This document shows positions 9,811 to 18,772 of a stretch of 64,000 nt of DNA, in pieces. Under the pieces are notes generated by a model. That model was not told the origin of the DNA and searched no databases. It worked only from the letters and a program-made list of their open reading frames with translations. The stretch is from Stenotrophomonas maltophilia (GTDB lineage: Bacteria > Pseudomonadota > Gammaproteobacteria > Xanthomonadales > Xanthomonadaceae): positions 3,256,501-3,320,500 of the forward strand of contig NZ_CP029773.1 of assembly GCF_003205835.1 (NCBI RefSeq), read 5' to 3'. Position 1 is the first letter of the stretch, and each line of letters begins with the position of its first letter. The position numbers and the translations under genes are program-made.

Positions 9811-10764
9811 TCAGTGCGGGATCGACGTCAGTTCGTCGATGCCCAGCGCGAGGTTGAGGTTCTGCATGGCCTGGGTGGCCGCGCCCTTCAGCAGGTTGTC
9901 CAGGGTCGCCACCACCACCACCCGCTTGCCGCCCGGGGCCAGGGTGAAGCCACCGACCTGGGCACCGTGGCGGCCGGCGATGCGGCTGACCCACGGCGCT
10001 TCATCCACCACCTCGATCAGCGGTTCGCCCGCATAGGCCTGCTGGAAACGCTCGACGATCTGTTCGCGGGTCTGCACGCGGTTCAGCCACAGGTTGGCGG
10101 TGAGCGTGATGCCACGGAAATGCGGCGCGACGTGTGGCATGAATTCAACCGCCACGCCCAGCTGGACCGACACTTCGCGCTCGTGCACGTGGTTGGTCAG
10201 CGCATACGGCATCAGGTTGTCGGCCAGCAGTTCGACGTTGTTCTTGTCCGACGGCGTGGTGCCGGCGCCGGAATAGCCGGACACACCGAAGCACTGCGGC
10301 GGACCGGCCAGCAGGTCCAGCAGCGGATGCACCGCCAGCTGCATCGCCGTGGCATAGCAGCCCGGGTTGCTGATGTGCTTCTGGCCGTTGTAGCGGCCGC
10401 GGGTCAGCTCCGGCAGGCCGTAGTACCAGCTGTTGTCGAAGCGGTAGTCGGCCGACAGGTCGACGATGACGGTGTCCGGCTTCGCCGCTTCCAGTGCGGC
10501 CACGAACGGTGCGGCCAGGCCGTTGGGCAGGGCCAGGATCACCGCGTCCACGCCCTTGGCGGCCACGGCGTCGGCGTCCAGGTTCTCGTACTGCAGCTCG
10601 CCCTGGAATTCCGGATGGTGGTCGGACAGGCGCTGCCCGGCGCGTTCGCGCGAGGACACGAAGGCCAGCTTCAGCCGCGGGTGTGCGGCCACCAGCTTGA
10701 TCAGCTCGGCGCCGGTATGGCCACGGGCGCCGACGATGCCCAGGGTGAAAGTCGAATCGTTCAT
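9811..10764 (-). CDS. argC: ArgC, N-acetyl-gamma-glutamyl-phosphate reductase
   Basis: Third step of arginine synthesis: NADPH-dependent reduction of N-acetylglutamyl phosphate to the semialdehyde. The 317-residue product has a Rossmann start ([13 protein letters not shown], 9-21) and the catalytic cysteine 136 in [12 protein letters not shown] at 10764 was preferred because it overlaps the upstream acetyltransferase stop by four bases (ATGA) and gives the standard N-terminus; an in-frame start 16 codons earlier lies inside the neighbour. Confidence 0.96.
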   Translation of the reverse strand: MNDSTFTLGIVGARGHTGAELIKLVAAHPRLKLAFVSSRERAGQRLSDHHPEFQGELQYENLDADAVAAKGVDAVILALPNGLAAPFVAALEAAKPDTVIVDLSADYRFDNSWYYGLPELTRGRYNGQKHISNPGCYATAMQLAVHPLLDLLAGPPQCFGVSGYSGAGTTPSDKNNVELLADNLMPYALTNHVHEREVSVQLGVAVEFMPHVAPHFRGITLTANLWLNRVQTREQIVERFQQAYAGEPLIEVVDEAPWVSRIAGRHGAQVGGFTLAPGGKRVVVVATLDNLLKGAATQAMQNLNLALGIDELTSIPH

Positions 10765-11366
10765 GCGTGGCTGTCCAGGCGGTGCTGCAGGTGGCGCTTC
10801 ACGCCCTGCCATTCCGTATCGATGATGGAGAAGATGACCGTGTCGCGCGGCGTGCCGTCGGCATGCCGCTTGTGGTTGCGCAGCACGCCGTCCTGCTTGG
10901 CGCCGAGGCGGGCGATGGCGGTGCGCGAGGTGAAATTGAACCAGCTGGTTTCCAGCACCAGGCTGATGCAGCCCATGGTTTCGAAGGCGTGCTGCAGCAG
11001 CAACAGCTTGGTTTCGGTGTTGACGCCGGTACGCTGCACGCGCGGTGCATACCAGGTGTAGCCGAGGCTGAGCTTGGGCACGCCGGCATCCAGGTCGTAG
11101 AAGCGGGTGGTACCCACGATGTCACCCGCCGCATCGAGGATCACGAACGGCAGCACCTTGCCTTCCACCTGCGCCTGCAGCGCGGCCTGCACATAGTGCT
11201 CGACCCGCTCCGGCGAAGGCACCTGGGTGTACCAGAGCTGGTCCAGGCCACTGCCCTCCACGGCGGCGCGCAGGCCAGGCACATGCTCGGGCTGCAGCGG
11301 TTGCAGTGTTACGTGCTGGCCGCGCAGGGTGGGAATCGTAGTCCAGTGATCGGAATGGTCCATCAT
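10761..11366 (-). CDS. GNAT-family N-acetyltransferase in the arginine operon
   Basis: 201-residue GNAT protein of the RimJ/RimL type. It begins with the usual strand [16 protein letters not shown], has the helix-loop around ERVEHYV, and carries the motif-A region [16 protein letters not shown] for acetyl-CoA binding. It directly abuts the N-acetylglutamate synthase/kinase gene (start 1 base after its stop) and overlaps argC by 4 bases. The substrate is unknown. Position inside the acetylated-arginine pathway makes an acetyl-transfer reaction on an amino acid plausible, but the sequence more resembles protein N-terminal acetyltransferases. Confidence 0.85.
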   Translation of the reverse strand: MMDHSDHWTTIPTLRGQHVTLQPLQPEHVPGLRAAVEGSGLDQLWYTQVPSPERVEHYVQAALQAQVEGKVLPFVILDAAGDIVGTTRFYDLDAGVPKLSLGYTWYAPRVQRTGVNTETKLLLLQHAFETMGCISLVLETSWFNFTSRTAIARLGAKQDGVLRNHKRHADGTPRDTVIFSIIDTEWQGVKRHLQHRLDSHA

Positions 11367-12695
11367 TCAGCCCTGCAGGCTCGGTGCGCGCTGGGCGCAG
11401 TGGTCGACATAGGTGCTGATCCGGTCGATGCCATCGGCGCCGTACCAGAACACCTTCCAATGGCCCTGCTTGTAGCAGCCATCGGATTCAGCATAGTAGA
11501 AATGATTGATCGGGTTGCCATTGCGCGAACGCCAGAACAGCTGCGGCGTTTCATCCCGCATCACGTTCCACACCGCGCGGCCGAGACCTTCACCCTGTGC
11601 ATCATCGAGCACGGCGAACTTGTCCAGGTACACGCCCTCGGCTTCGTCGGTGAGGATCACCGCGGTGCGGTAGTTCTCGCTGACATAGGCGCGCAGCAGC
11701 TTGGTCTTCTGGAAATAGTCAGGCACCAGCGTGCGGCCGAAGCTGGATTCGATCAGGCCCTTCAGCCGCGGCAGATCCAGCTCGTTCCACGCGGTGGCGC
11801 GCAGCACCTTCTCGCCCTTGCGCACCAGCGTGCCCGAGCCCTTGTGGGTGAACAGTTCCTTGGCCAGGTCCGCCGGGCGCGTGATCGACACCGACGATTC
11901 CAGCGGCAGGCGGTCGAGCAGATCCTTGATCTGTTCGATCTTCACCTTCATGCCGCCGTGGATCCAAGGCTGCGCGATCAGGTGGTCGTACTCGGTGGAC
12001 AGGTTGATCGAATCGATCACGCTGCCCTGCTCGTCCAGCAGGCCGCCGGTGCCGGTCAGGAAAATGATCTTGTACGGCTGCAGCTCCTGCACCAGCTCGT
12101 TGGCGGCGAAGTCGGCATTGACGTTGAGGATCTGGCCACCGGCGGTTTCGCCCAGGCTGGTGATGACCGGAATCGAACCGGCGCGCAGGCTGGCTTCGAT
12201 CGGCGCCAGGTTGACCCGCTTCACTTCACCGACCAGGCCGTAGGTGTCCACGTCCAGGTACTCCGCCTCGAACACGCCACCGGTGATCGAGGTGGCACGC
12301 GCGCCGTTCTGCTGCAGGGCTTCGACCAGGCGCAGGTTGGACTGCTGGAACACCCGGCGCACGATCGCCAGTGCCTCCGGCGAGGTCACGCGCAGACCGT
12401 TGACGGTCTGCTTTTCGATGCCGGCGGCCGACAGCTCGGCATCCAGCTGCGGGCCGGCGCCGTGCAGCACGATCGGGGTCAGGCCGACTTCCTGCAGGAA
12501 CGACAGCGAAGAGGTCAGCGCGTCGAGGTCGTCGCGCAGCACCGCGCCGCCGACCTTGACCACGGCAAAGCGCTTGGCGTCCAGCTGCGAGAAGCGCTTG
12601 AGGTACTGGCTGATCTCCTTCGCGCTGGCCATGCTGGAAAGCAGGCGCACGATGGTCTGGCGGGTCTGGCGGTGGGGCTGGAGGGCAGGAGACAT
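11367..12695 (-). CDS. argB: Bifunctional N-acetylglutamate synthase/kinase
   Basis: Fused enzyme for the first two arginine steps: acetylation of glutamate and phosphorylation of N-acetylglutamate. The 442-residue product has an amino-acid-kinase domain (about 25-290; VVKVGGAVL near 45, [10 protein letters not shown] near 190) followed by a GNAT acetyltransferase domain (about 295-442) with a divergent acetyl-CoA loop (QGEGLGRA). This architecture is typical of xanthomonads and resembles the vertebrate NAGS arrangement. The start at 12695 gives a 25-residue N-terminal extension; an internal ATG at codon 22 (SSMASAKEI) is a possible alternative. In relatives arginine inhibits the synthase and/or kinase. 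Confidence 0.93.
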   Translation of the reverse strand: MSPALQPHRQTRQTIVRLLSSMASAKEISQYLKRFSQLDAKRFAVVKVGGAVLRDDLDALTSSLSFLQEVGLTPIVLHGAGPQLDAELSAAGIEKQTVNGLRVTSPEALAIVRRVFQQSNLRLVEALQQNGARATSITGGVFEAEYLDVDTYGLVGEVKRVNLAPIEASLRAGSIPVITSLGETAGGQILNVNADFAANELVQELQPYKIIFLTGTGGLLDEQGSVIDSINLSTEYDHLIAQPWIHGGMKVKIEQIKDLLDRLPLESSVSITRPADLAKELFTHKGSGTLVRKGEKVLRATAWNELDLPRLKGLIESSFGRTLVPDYFQKTKLLRAYVSENYRTAVILTDEAEGVYLDKFAVLDDAQGEGLGRAVWNVMRDETPQLFWRSRNGNPINHFYYAESDGCYKQGHWKVFWYGADGIDRISTYVDHCAQRAPSLQG

Positions 12696-12770
12696 TTCGG
12701 TTTCGTCACAGGCGGCGGTCGCCGCGTTGCAGTTCCACCCGGCCAGGGCCGGGCGGCGTTGTGGGGTCGA

Positions 12771-13859
12771 TCAGGCGCCGGCGGCGATGATGCGGTGCAC
12801 GGCGTCGGTGTAGCGCTGCAGCTGGTCCAGCGTCACGAACTCATCGGCGGTGTGGGCCTGGGCGATGTCCCCCGGGCCGAACACCAGCGTGGTGTAGCCA
12901 GCAGCGGAGAACAGCGAGGCTTCGGTCCAGAAGTCCACCGCGTTGCCGATCGGCAGCTCCAGCGCATCGGCCACGTCGCGCGCCAGCAGGCGGCGGTTCT
13001 CGGCCTCGGCGATGTCACCGGCCGGCAGGCTGGGGCCACGGAAGGTCTCGGTGAACAGTGCCGCTTCCGGTTCGGCGAAGCCGGCGAAAGTGGCCAGCAA
13101 TCCATCGATATCCATCGACGGCAGCGGACGGAACCCGAAACGCACTTCGGCGGCCGGCGCGATCATGTTGGCCTTGATCCCACCTTCGACGCGACCGATG
13201 TTGAAGCGCAGGCCGGTGAGGCCACCGAAGCGTGCCGAGGCCAGCGATTCCACATGGTCCAATGCGCGGTTGCCCCAGCGCATGGCCTGGTGCAGCGCGC
13301 TGGCGGCCGCATCCTGCTTGCCCGAAGCGTGCCCGGCGCGGCCGGCGAACTGCATCAGCACCGAACTGATGCCACGGTGCGCCAGCACCGCTTCGCTCAT
13401 GGTCGGCTCCGCCACCAGCACCGCTTCATACGGCAGGCCACGGGCCAGGAACGCGGCGATGCAGCGCGGATCGTTGGCTTCCTCGTCGCTGGAGAACAGG
13501 AACGCGGCATCGCCATCACTGGCATTGGCCGCGGCCACCAGCGCGGCGGCGGCGCCCTTGATGTCACACACGCCCAGGCCGACCACACGGTCGTCCAGGC
13601 GCCGCATCACGTGCGGGTCTGCACTCCAGTGCGGCGAATCCGGCACGGTGTCCAGATGCACGTTGAACAGGTACTTCGGCGTGCCGCGCACGGCGTACAG
13701 GCTGACCGCACCGGCGCCATGGTCGATCACCTCGACGTTGAAGCCGGGCAGGTTCGCGCGCAGGTAATCGAAGATGCCACCGGTGGTGATCGCACGCGGC
13801 GGGTTGCGGGTGTCGAAGGACACCAGGGCCTGCAGGTGATCGAGCGTCTGTTCAAGCAT
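12771..13859 (-). CDS. argE: N-acetyl-L-citrulline deacetylase (M20 family)
   Basis: Removes the acetyl group at the citrulline stage, which in xanthomonads replaces acetylornithine deacetylation. The 362-residue M20 metallopeptidase-like protein has metal ligands in HLDTVP (His68, Asp70), GVCDIKG (Asp99) and the catalytic/ligand pair DEE (Glu126, Glu127), followed by the dimerisation domain. The substrate call comes from family knowledge plus the N-acetylornithine carbamoyltransferase gene in the same operon; ArgE-type acetylornithine deacetylase is the alternative. It is 75 bases from the synthase/kinase gene and separated from argG by a REP pair. Confidence 0.9.
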   Translation of the reverse strand: MLEQTLDHLQALVSFDTRNPPRAITTGGIFDYLRANLPGFNVEVIDHGAGAVSLYAVRGTPKYLFNVHLDTVPDSPHWSADPHVMRRLDDRVVGLGVCDIKGAAAALVAAANASDGDAAFLFSSDEEANDPRCIAAFLARGLPYEAVLVAEPTMSEAVLAHRGISSVLMQFAGRAGHASGKQDAAASALHQAMRWGNRALDHVESLASARFGGLTGLRFNIGRVEGGIKANMIAPAAEVRFGFRPLPSMDIDGLLATFAGFAEPEAALFTETFRGPSLPAGDIAEAENRRLLARDVADALELPIGNAVDFWTEASLFSAAGYTTLVFGPGDIAQAHTADEFVTLDQLQRYTDAVHRIIAAGA

Positions 13860-13874
13860 GAATCAACAATCCTG

Positions 13875-13937
13875 GTAGTGCCGGCCGCTGGCCGGCAACG
13901 ATGTCGGTGGTGAGTGCCGGCCAGCGGCCGGCACTAC
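13875..13937. repeat. SMAG-type REP pair, head-to-head
   Basis: Two GTAG-tagged palindromes with core GCCGGCCGCTGGCCGGC in inverted orientation (GTAG at 13875, CTAC at 13934) fill the argG-argE spacer. This is the classical Stenotrophomonas SMAG dimer. In a transcript it could fold into one long hairpin, so it may modulate mRNA processing between argG and argE. Confidence 0.85.
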
Positions 13938-13946
13938 CGTCACAGG

Positions 13947-15143
13947 TCAACCGCGGTTGACCTGCGCGTACAGGGTGGAGCTCATGCCGAACAGCTTGAT
14001 GAAGCCCTCAGCCTCCTCCACGCCCCAGTCGGCCGACTGCGCGTAGGTGGCGCCCTTGGTGTTGAGCAGGTGCGGCGACTTCACCGCCACTGCATCGACG
14101 CGGCCGCCGCGGGTTTCCAGCACCACTTCGCCATTGACCTTGGCCTGCGAGGACTTCAGGAAGGCCTCGATGTCGGTCTTCAGCGGGTCGTGGTAGAAGC
14201 CTTCGTACACCAGCTCCACCCACTTGCGCGCCACGTCCGGCTTGAAGCGGTTCTGCTGCTTGGTCAGCACGGCGTCTTCCAGCGCGCGATGCGCGGCCAG
14301 CAGCGACACCAGGCCCGGGGCCTCGAACACGATGCGACCCTTCAGACCAATCACGGTGTCACCGGTGTAGACGCCGCGGCCAACACCGTAGGGGGCGAAC
14401 AGCTTGTTGAGCTGGGCCAGGATCTGGTCGCCCGGCAGCGCCTTGCCGTTCAGTTCGACGGCTTCGCCCTCAACGAACTTCAGGGTCACGGTCAGCGCCT
14501 GTTCCGGCCACTCGCTGCGCGGTGCGCACCAGCCGCGGGCGCCCTCGCCCGGGGCTTCCCAGCGGTCGATCTCGCCGCCGGACATGGTCAGGCCCAGCAG
14601 GTTCTCGTTGATGGTGTAGGCCTGCTGCTTGGCACGCACGCCGAAGCCGCGCTCTTCCAGGTACTTCTGCTCGTAGGCGCGGGTCTGGGTGTGTTCCTTC
14701 TGGATCTCGCGGATCGGCGCGATGATCTGGTAGTCGCCCAGCGCCTTCACGGCCAGGTCGAAGCGGACCTGGTCGTTGCCCATGCCGGTGCAGCCGTGGG
14801 CGATGATGTTGGTGCCCAGTTCGGCGGCACGCTTCAGCGCGGCATCGACGATCAGGTAGCGGTCGGAGACCAGCAGCGGGTACTGGCCCTGGTAGCCCTC
14901 ACCGGCCCACACGAACGGCTTGACGAAGCCTTCCCAGATGGCTGGGCCACCGTTGACGGTGACATGGCTGGCCACGCCCAGCTCGGCGGCGCGCTTTTCG
15001 ATGAAATCACGCTCTTCATCATCCACGCCGCCGGTGTCGGCGAACACGGTGTGCACGTTGTAGCCGCGCTCCTGCAGGTACGGCACGCAGAAGCTGGTAT
15101 CCAGGCCGCCGGAGAAGGCGAGAACGACGTCTTTGTTGCTCAT
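13947..15143 (-). CDS. argG: ArgG, argininosuccinate synthase
   Basis: Condenses citrulline with aspartate using ATP. The 398-residue product begins with the PP-loop nucleotide motif SGGLDTS at 11-17, and has the citrulline/aspartate-binding [12 protein letters not shown] region near residue 120. ATG at 15143 was chosen because it gives the standard short N-terminus ([10 protein letters not shown]); the frame is open 65 codons further upstream, but that stretch contains REP sequence. It lies between argF' and argE with REP pairs on both sides. Confidence 0.96.
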   Translation of the reverse strand: MSNKDVVLAFSGGLDTSFCVPYLQERGYNVHTVFADTGGVDDEERDFIEKRAAELGVASHVTVNGGPAIWEGFVKPFVWAGEGYQGQYPLLVSDRYLIVDAALKRAAELGTNIIAHGCTGMGNDQVRFDLAVKALGDYQIIAPIREIQKEHTQTRAYEQKYLEERGFGVRAKQQAYTINENLLGLTMSGGEIDRWEAPGEGARGWCAPRSEWPEQALTVTLKFVEGEAVELNGKALPGDQILAQLNKLFAPYGVGRGVYTGDTVIGLKGRIVFEAPGLVSLLAAHRALEDAVLTKQQNRFKPDVARKWVELVYEGFYHDPLKTDIEAFLKSSQAKVNGEVVLETRGGRVDAVAVKSPHLLNTKGATYAQSADWGVEEAEGFIKLFGMSSTLYAQVNRG

Positions 15144-15176
15144 GGGGATCAGGTCCACTTGGGGGATGGGAATTCG

Positions 15177-15250
15177 GTAGAGCCGACCGCTGGTCGGCTG
15201 AAATGTTGGATGCGCCGCTGCGGGAGCAGCCGACCAACGGTCGGCTCTAC
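15177..15250. repeat. SMAG-type REP pair between argF' and argG
   Basis: Inverted pair of palindromes with core GAGCCGACCGCTGGTCGGCT on one side and its complement with a central AA on the other, flanked by GTAG (15177) and CTAC (15247-15250). The spacing is about 30 bases. It sits wholly inside the 119-base spacer of the operon. Confidence 0.82.
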
Positions 15251-15262
15251 CCCTTGTTTGAT

Positions 15263-16276
15263 TCAGCGCCCGGCAACCGCCGCCATGATCGCCTTCTGCA
15301 CATGCAGGCGGTTTTCGGCTTCGTTGATGGCGATGCACTGCGGCGAATCCATCACCGCGTCGGTGGCCTTCACGTTGCGGCGCAGCGGCAGGCAGTGGCT
15401 GAACACACCGTTGTTGGTCAGCGCCATCTTCCGCTCGTCCACGATGAAGTGCTTGAACTGGTCGCGGATCGGCTTTTCCGGTTCCCAGTTGCCGAAGAAC
15501 GGCAGCGCGCCCCAGCTCTTGGCGTAGACCACGTCGGCACCGGCGTAGGCGCTGTCGATGTCATGGCTGATCTTCAGCGAGCCGCCGCTCTCGGCCACGT
15601 TCTGCTCGGCCCAGCCCATGTAGCGGTCGTCGAGGATGTAGTCGGCGGTCGGACACAGCAGGGTCACGTCCATGCCCATGCGGGTGGCGATGGTCAGCGC
15701 CGAATTGGCGACGGCGGTGTTCAGCGGCTTGGGGTGGTAGGTCCAGGTCAGCACGTACTTCTTGCCACGCAGGTCCTGGGTGCCGAAGTGCTCCTGCAGG
15801 GCCATGATGTGGGCCAGCTCCTGGCACGGATGGGTGATGGTCTCCATGTTGATGACCGGCACCGGCGAGTACTTGGCGAAGCTGTTGAGGACGATGTCCT
15901 GGCGGTCGTAGGCCCAGTCGATGAACTTGGGGAACGCGCGCACGGCGATGATGTCGCAGTAACGGCCCAGCACCTTGGCCACTTCAGCGATGTGCTCTTC
16001 GGTATCGCCGTCCATCACCGTGCCGAGGTTGAACTCGATCGGCCACGCATCCTTGCCCGGCTGCAGCACCACCGCGTGGGCACCCAGCTGGAACGCACCC
16101 AGTTCAAAGCTGGTGCGGGTGCGCATGGACGGATTGAAGAACACCAGCGCGATCGACTTGCCCTTGAGCTGGTCGCCGAGCTTGTTGCGCTTGAACAGCG
16201 CGGCCTGGGTCAGCAGCGCGTCGAGATCGCTGCGGCTCCAGTCCTGGGTGTTCAGGAAGTGCTTGGGGGACATCAT
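15263..16276 (-). CDS. argF': N-acetylornithine carbamoyltransferase
   Basis: Carbamoylates N-acetylornithine to N-acetylcitrulline; this variant enzyme is essential for arginine synthesis in xanthomonads. The 337-residue product has the carbamoyl-phosphate motif SMRTRT at 50-55, MDGDTEEH at 88-95 with the glutamates that in the Xanthomonas enzyme sit at positions 92-93 and set acetylornithine specificity, HPCQ at 149-152, [10 protein letters not shown] at 294-303, and Lys303, which corresponds to the carboxylated lysine of the Xanthomonas protein. Two adjacent ATG codons follow an AAGGAAAG ribosome site. It is the first structural gene after the candidate attenuator. Confidence 0.95.
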   Translation of the reverse strand: MMSPKHFLNTQDWSRSDLDALLTQAALFKRNKLGDQLKGKSIALVFFNPSMRTRTSFELGAFQLGAHAVVLQPGKDAWPIEFNLGTVMDGDTEEHIAEVAKVLGRYCDIIAVRAFPKFIDWAYDRQDIVLNSFAKYSPVPVINMETITHPCQELAHIMALQEHFGTQDLRGKKYVLTWTYHPKPLNTAVANSALTIATRMGMDVTLLCPTADYILDDRYMGWAEQNVAESGGSLKISHDIDSAYAGADVVYAKSWGALPFFGNWEPEKPIRDQFKHFIVDERKMALTNNGVFSHCLPLRRNVKATDAVMDSPQCIAINEAENRLHVQKAIMAAVAGR

Positions 16277-16379
16277 CTTTCCTTGCGTGGCGGCGCCGGG
16301 TTCGACGCGGTGGAAGGGAAAACAGGAACCAAAGGTGGAACGAAAAGGTTGCAGTTGCAGCTTTCAGAACGCGAAAACG

Positions 16380-16410
16380 AAAAAACCCAGCCGGCGGGCT
16401 GGGTTTTTTT
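16380..16410 (-). terminator. Intrinsic terminator / attenuator before argF'
   Basis: 13-bp stem (arms 16380-16392 and 16397-16409, core ACCCAGCC/GGCTGGGT) with a 4-base loop and a run of T on the minus strand (and on the plus strand, since the arms include A/T tracts). It lies 104 bases upstream of argF' and 25 bases after the leader-peptide stop. It could simply terminate the upstream minus-strand gene, but its 5' arm is also complementary to 16437-16443, giving an alternative antiterminator fold. Confidence 0.85.
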
Positions 16411-16434
16411 CGGACGAACAGCAAAAAGCTCCGG

Positions 16435-16536
16435 TTACCCAGCGAGGATGTGGGGTTCCGGTCGACGCGCACGCGAGGTCATGCCCGACGCCTGTCGGGC
16501 TGCGCTGCTGTCGTGCTGGAAGTCGGTGAGCTTCAT
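16435..16536 (-). CDS. Candidate arginine-rich leader peptide
   Basis: 33-codon reading frame upstream of argF'. Arginine codons are at 14, 22, 24 and 25 (SRARRPEP cluster), all CGA or CGT, whereas neighbouring genes prefer CGC. The TAA stop is 25 bases before the terminator hairpin. The start ATG at 16536 is preceded by a weak AAGATGG site; an in-frame ATG two codons earlier (16542) is possible. No homology to a known protein is recognised. Its value lies in position: codons 32-33 and the first base of the stop (GCTGGGT) form the segment that competes for the terminator's 5' arm. Confidence 0.6.
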   Translation of the reverse strand: MKLTDFQHDSSAARQASGMTSRARRPEPHILAG

Positions 16537-16591
16537 GGTCATCCATCTTTGCATGCGGCCGGGGCCGGCGCAAGGGGCCGGGGTCGCAGAA

Positions 16592-17155
16592 TCAGGGATT
16601 GCTGGCTGTACCCTGCTCGGGGCCGACCCAGGGGGTGATCGACACCCGGATCTTCAGCCGGTTGCCAGGGTCTTCCGGCAGCCGCGAGCGGTACTTGGTG
16701 CCCTTGTAGACGTAGTCCACGTCGTAGGCGATGGGCCGGCGGAACTCACGCCCCACCGGCACGATGCGGCAGTCGCGGGTCAGCATCGGGCCGTTGTTGG
16801 CCGGCGCTGGCGCCGGCGTCTCGACGGCAGTCTCCTCGGAGACCTCTTCATCGCTGCGCTTGAACATCGAGCGCACCGAGTCCCAGAAGCGGCTGATCCG
16901 TCCCTTGTCCTCGACCGGCTCTTCACCGGTGACATTGACCGGGGCCAGGGTCCGGGTCGAGATCGGCTCGCAGTGCTCTTCGGTCCGCGTCGCGCGCAGG
17001 GTCTGGAACACCGGCTCGACGTTCAGCACCTGCGCATAGTCGAACTTCACGTTCTCGACGATCACCACCCGGTTGCGCGGCTCGGCCTCCTGCGCCTGGG
17101 CCACGGCAGCCGTCGCCGACAGGCAGGCCAGGGTCAGCAACGCGGTGGATTTCAT
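16592..17155 (-). CDS. Exported YcfJ-like protein without glycine zipper
   Basis: 187-residue exported protein of unknown function. It has a signal peptide (about 1-22, ending VAQA), a segment YAQVLNVEPVFQTL and two cysteines (EEHCEP, TRDCRI), and a C-terminal part YDVDYVYKGTKYRSRLPEDPG. This matches the way YcfJ-family proteins begin and end, but the glycine-zipper segment between them is replaced by an acidic, Pro/Ala-rich linker. Start ATG at 17155 was chosen for the signal peptide; the longer frame has no leader. It is divergent from cysS and precedes the arg leader by about 50 bases. Confidence 0.7.
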   Translation of the reverse strand: MKSTALLTLACLSATAAVAQAQEAEPRNRVVIVENVKFDYAQVLNVEPVFQTLRATRTEEHCEPISTRTLAPVNVTGEEPVEDKGRISRFWDSVRSMFKRSDEEVSEETAVETPAPAPANNGPMLTRDCRIVPVGREFRRPIAYDVDYVYKGTKYRSRLPEDPGNRLKIRVSITPWVGPEQGTASNP

Positions 17156-17343
17156 TGGCGACGGGAGCAAGGACACGGCAATAGTGTAGGCAGTGGCGAG
17201 CGCAAGGGGCTGAACATTACCCGTCCGCGCCGCTCCTGCCCACCCCACCCCGGGTGGAGCTGGCGTCCACCGGTGGCAATGGGTGCCCCCAAAGGGGGCC
17301 GACACGTTCTAAAATCACAGGCTTGTCCCCCAGCCACAGCCCC

Positions 17344-18720
17344 ATGACCCTGCGCCTGCACAACAACCTGACTCGCCAGCTCGAACCGTTCACCCCGCTC
17401 GACCCGGCCTGTCCGACCCTGTATGTGTGCGGCCCGACGGTCTACAACTACGTGCACATCGGCAACGCCCGTGGCCCAGTGGTGTTCGGGGTGCTGGCCG
17501 ACCTGCTGCGGCGCCGTTTCGGCGCGCTGCGCTACGCGCGCAACATCACCGACGTGGACGACAAGATCAACAACGCCGCGCGTGAGCAGGGCGTGCCGAT
17601 CAGCACCATCACCGACAGGTTCGCCGCCGCCTACCGTGAAGACATGGCCGCGCTGGGCGTGGTGCCGCCGGACATCGAGCCGGAAGTGACCGCGCACATT
17701 CCGCAGATCATCACCATGATCGAGCAGCTGATCGCCAATGGTCATGCCTACGCCGCCGAAGGCCACGTGCTGTTCGCGGTGGCCAGCTTCGAAGGCTACG
17801 GCAAGCTCTCGCGCCGCGACCCGGAAGAGATGCTGGCCGGCGCCCGCGTCGACGTGGCCCCGTACAAGCGCGACCCGGGCGATTTCGTGCTGTGGAAGCC
17901 GTCCAGCGACGACCTCCCTGGCTGGGCGTCTCCCTGGGGCCGTGGCCGCCCGGGCTGGCACATCGAGTGCTCGGCGATGGCCGCCGCCCACCTGGGCGAG
18001 ACCATCGACATCCATGCCGGCGGCGTCGACCTGCAGTTCCCGCACCACGAGAACGAGCTTGCGCAGAGCGAGTGCGCACACGGCGGCAAGATCTTCGCCC
18101 GCTTCTGGCTGCACAACGGCATGCTCAACTTCGGCGGCGCCAAGATGAGCAAGTCGCTGGGCAACATCGAACGCGTGCACGACCTGGTCCGCCAGCACCC
18201 GCCGGAAGCGCTGCGCCTGGCCCTGCTGTCGGCCCACTACCGGCAGCCGCTGGACTGGTCCGATGGCCTCATCGAGCAGTCGGTGCGCACCCTGGACCGC
18301 CTGTACGGCACGCTGCGCGAGCTGGCGTCGGTCGAGGCCGTCGTGGCGATCCCGGCCACAGTCGAGGCGACCCTGGATGACGACCTGAACACCCCGCAGG
18401 CACTGGCCGAAGTGGCCCGCATCGCCGCAGATGCACGCCGGGCCACCGACCCGGCCGAACAGGCGCGCCTGAAGGGCGAGCTGCTCGGTGCCGGTCTGGC
18501 CCTGGGCCTGCTGCAGGCCGATCCGGCGCAGTGGTTCGGCACCGCGGCCAGCGATGACGGCGAAGATGCCCGCATCCAGGGCCTGATCGACGAGCGTGCC
18601 GCCGCCAAGCAGGCGCGCGATTTCGCCCGTTCCGACGCCATCCGCGACCAGCTGGCGGCCGAAGGCATCGTGCTGGAAGACACCCCGCAGGGCGTGCGCT
18701 GGTCGCGCAAGCGCGGCTGA
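17344..18720 (+). CDS. cysS: CysS, cysteinyl-tRNA synthetase
   Basis: Charges tRNA-Cys. The 458-residue class I synthetase has the zinc-binding Cys29 in YVCGPTVYN, the HIGH-equivalent HIGN at 38-41, zinc-ligand residues in WHIECSAMA and [11 protein letters not shown], and KMSKS at 267-271. Length matches the bacterial enzyme. ATG at 17344 gives the standard N-terminus; the frame is open 30 codons upstream but without a plausible ribosome site. A TAAAAT hexamer at 17310-17315 is a possible -10 element. sufE follows after 52 bases. Confidence 0.97.
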   Translation: MTLRLHNNLTRQLEPFTPLDPACPTLYVCGPTVYNYVHIGNARGPVVFGVLADLLRRRFGALRYARNITDVDDKINNAAREQGVPISTITDRFAAAYREDMAALGVVPPDIEPEVTAHIPQIITMIEQLIANGHAYAAEGHVLFAVASFEGYGKLSRRDPEEMLAGARVDVAPYKRDPGDFVLWKPSSDDLPGWASPWGRGRPGWHIECSAMAAAHLGETIDIHAGGVDLQFPHHENELAQSECAHGGKIFARFWLHNGMLNFGGAKMSKSLGNIERVHDLVRQHPPEALRLALLSAHYRQPLDWSDGLIEQSVRTLDRLYGTLRELASVEAVVAIPATVEATLDDDLNTPQALAEVARIAADARRATDPAEQARLKGELLGAGLALGLLQADPAQWFGTAASDDGEDARIQGLIDERAAAKQARDFARSDAIRDQLAAEGIVLEDTPQGVRWSRKRG

Positions 18721-18772
18721 CCACCCTGCCCCGTGGCCGGTCCGCCGGCCACGCTCCACTGTAGAGACTGTT

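Larger units (their letters stand above)
16377..16542 (-). promoter_or_regulatory. Putative ribosome-mediated arginine attenuator
   Basis: On the minus strand three mutually exclusive stems can be drawn. Stem 1:2 pairs CCGGAACCC (16461-16453) with GGGTAACCGG (16440-16431), 8 pairs with a small internal loop. Stem 2:3 pairs GCTGGGT (16443-16437) with ACCCAGC (16404-16398), 7 pairs. Stem 3:4 is the terminator. Ribosomes held at Arg codons 22-25 would leave segment 2 free (antitermination); a ribosome at the stop codon would cover it (termination). This is the logic of his/trp-type attenuators; the function is inferred from sequence alone. Confidence 0.6.

Noticed and set aside
10767..13913. A 1048-codon open frame on the plus strand antisense to argC, GNAT, NAGS/kinase and argE
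   Set aside because: It is the GC-rich third-codon-position shadow of the minus-strand arginine genes: it spans four real genes and their boundaries, has no recognisable domain or ribosome site, and its composition is a complement of their codon use.
16592..17155. YcfJ-like gene considered as part of the arg operon
   Set aside because: It is followed by the leader region with a terminator, and its product is an exported protein without link to arginine. Read-through remains possible but is not needed.
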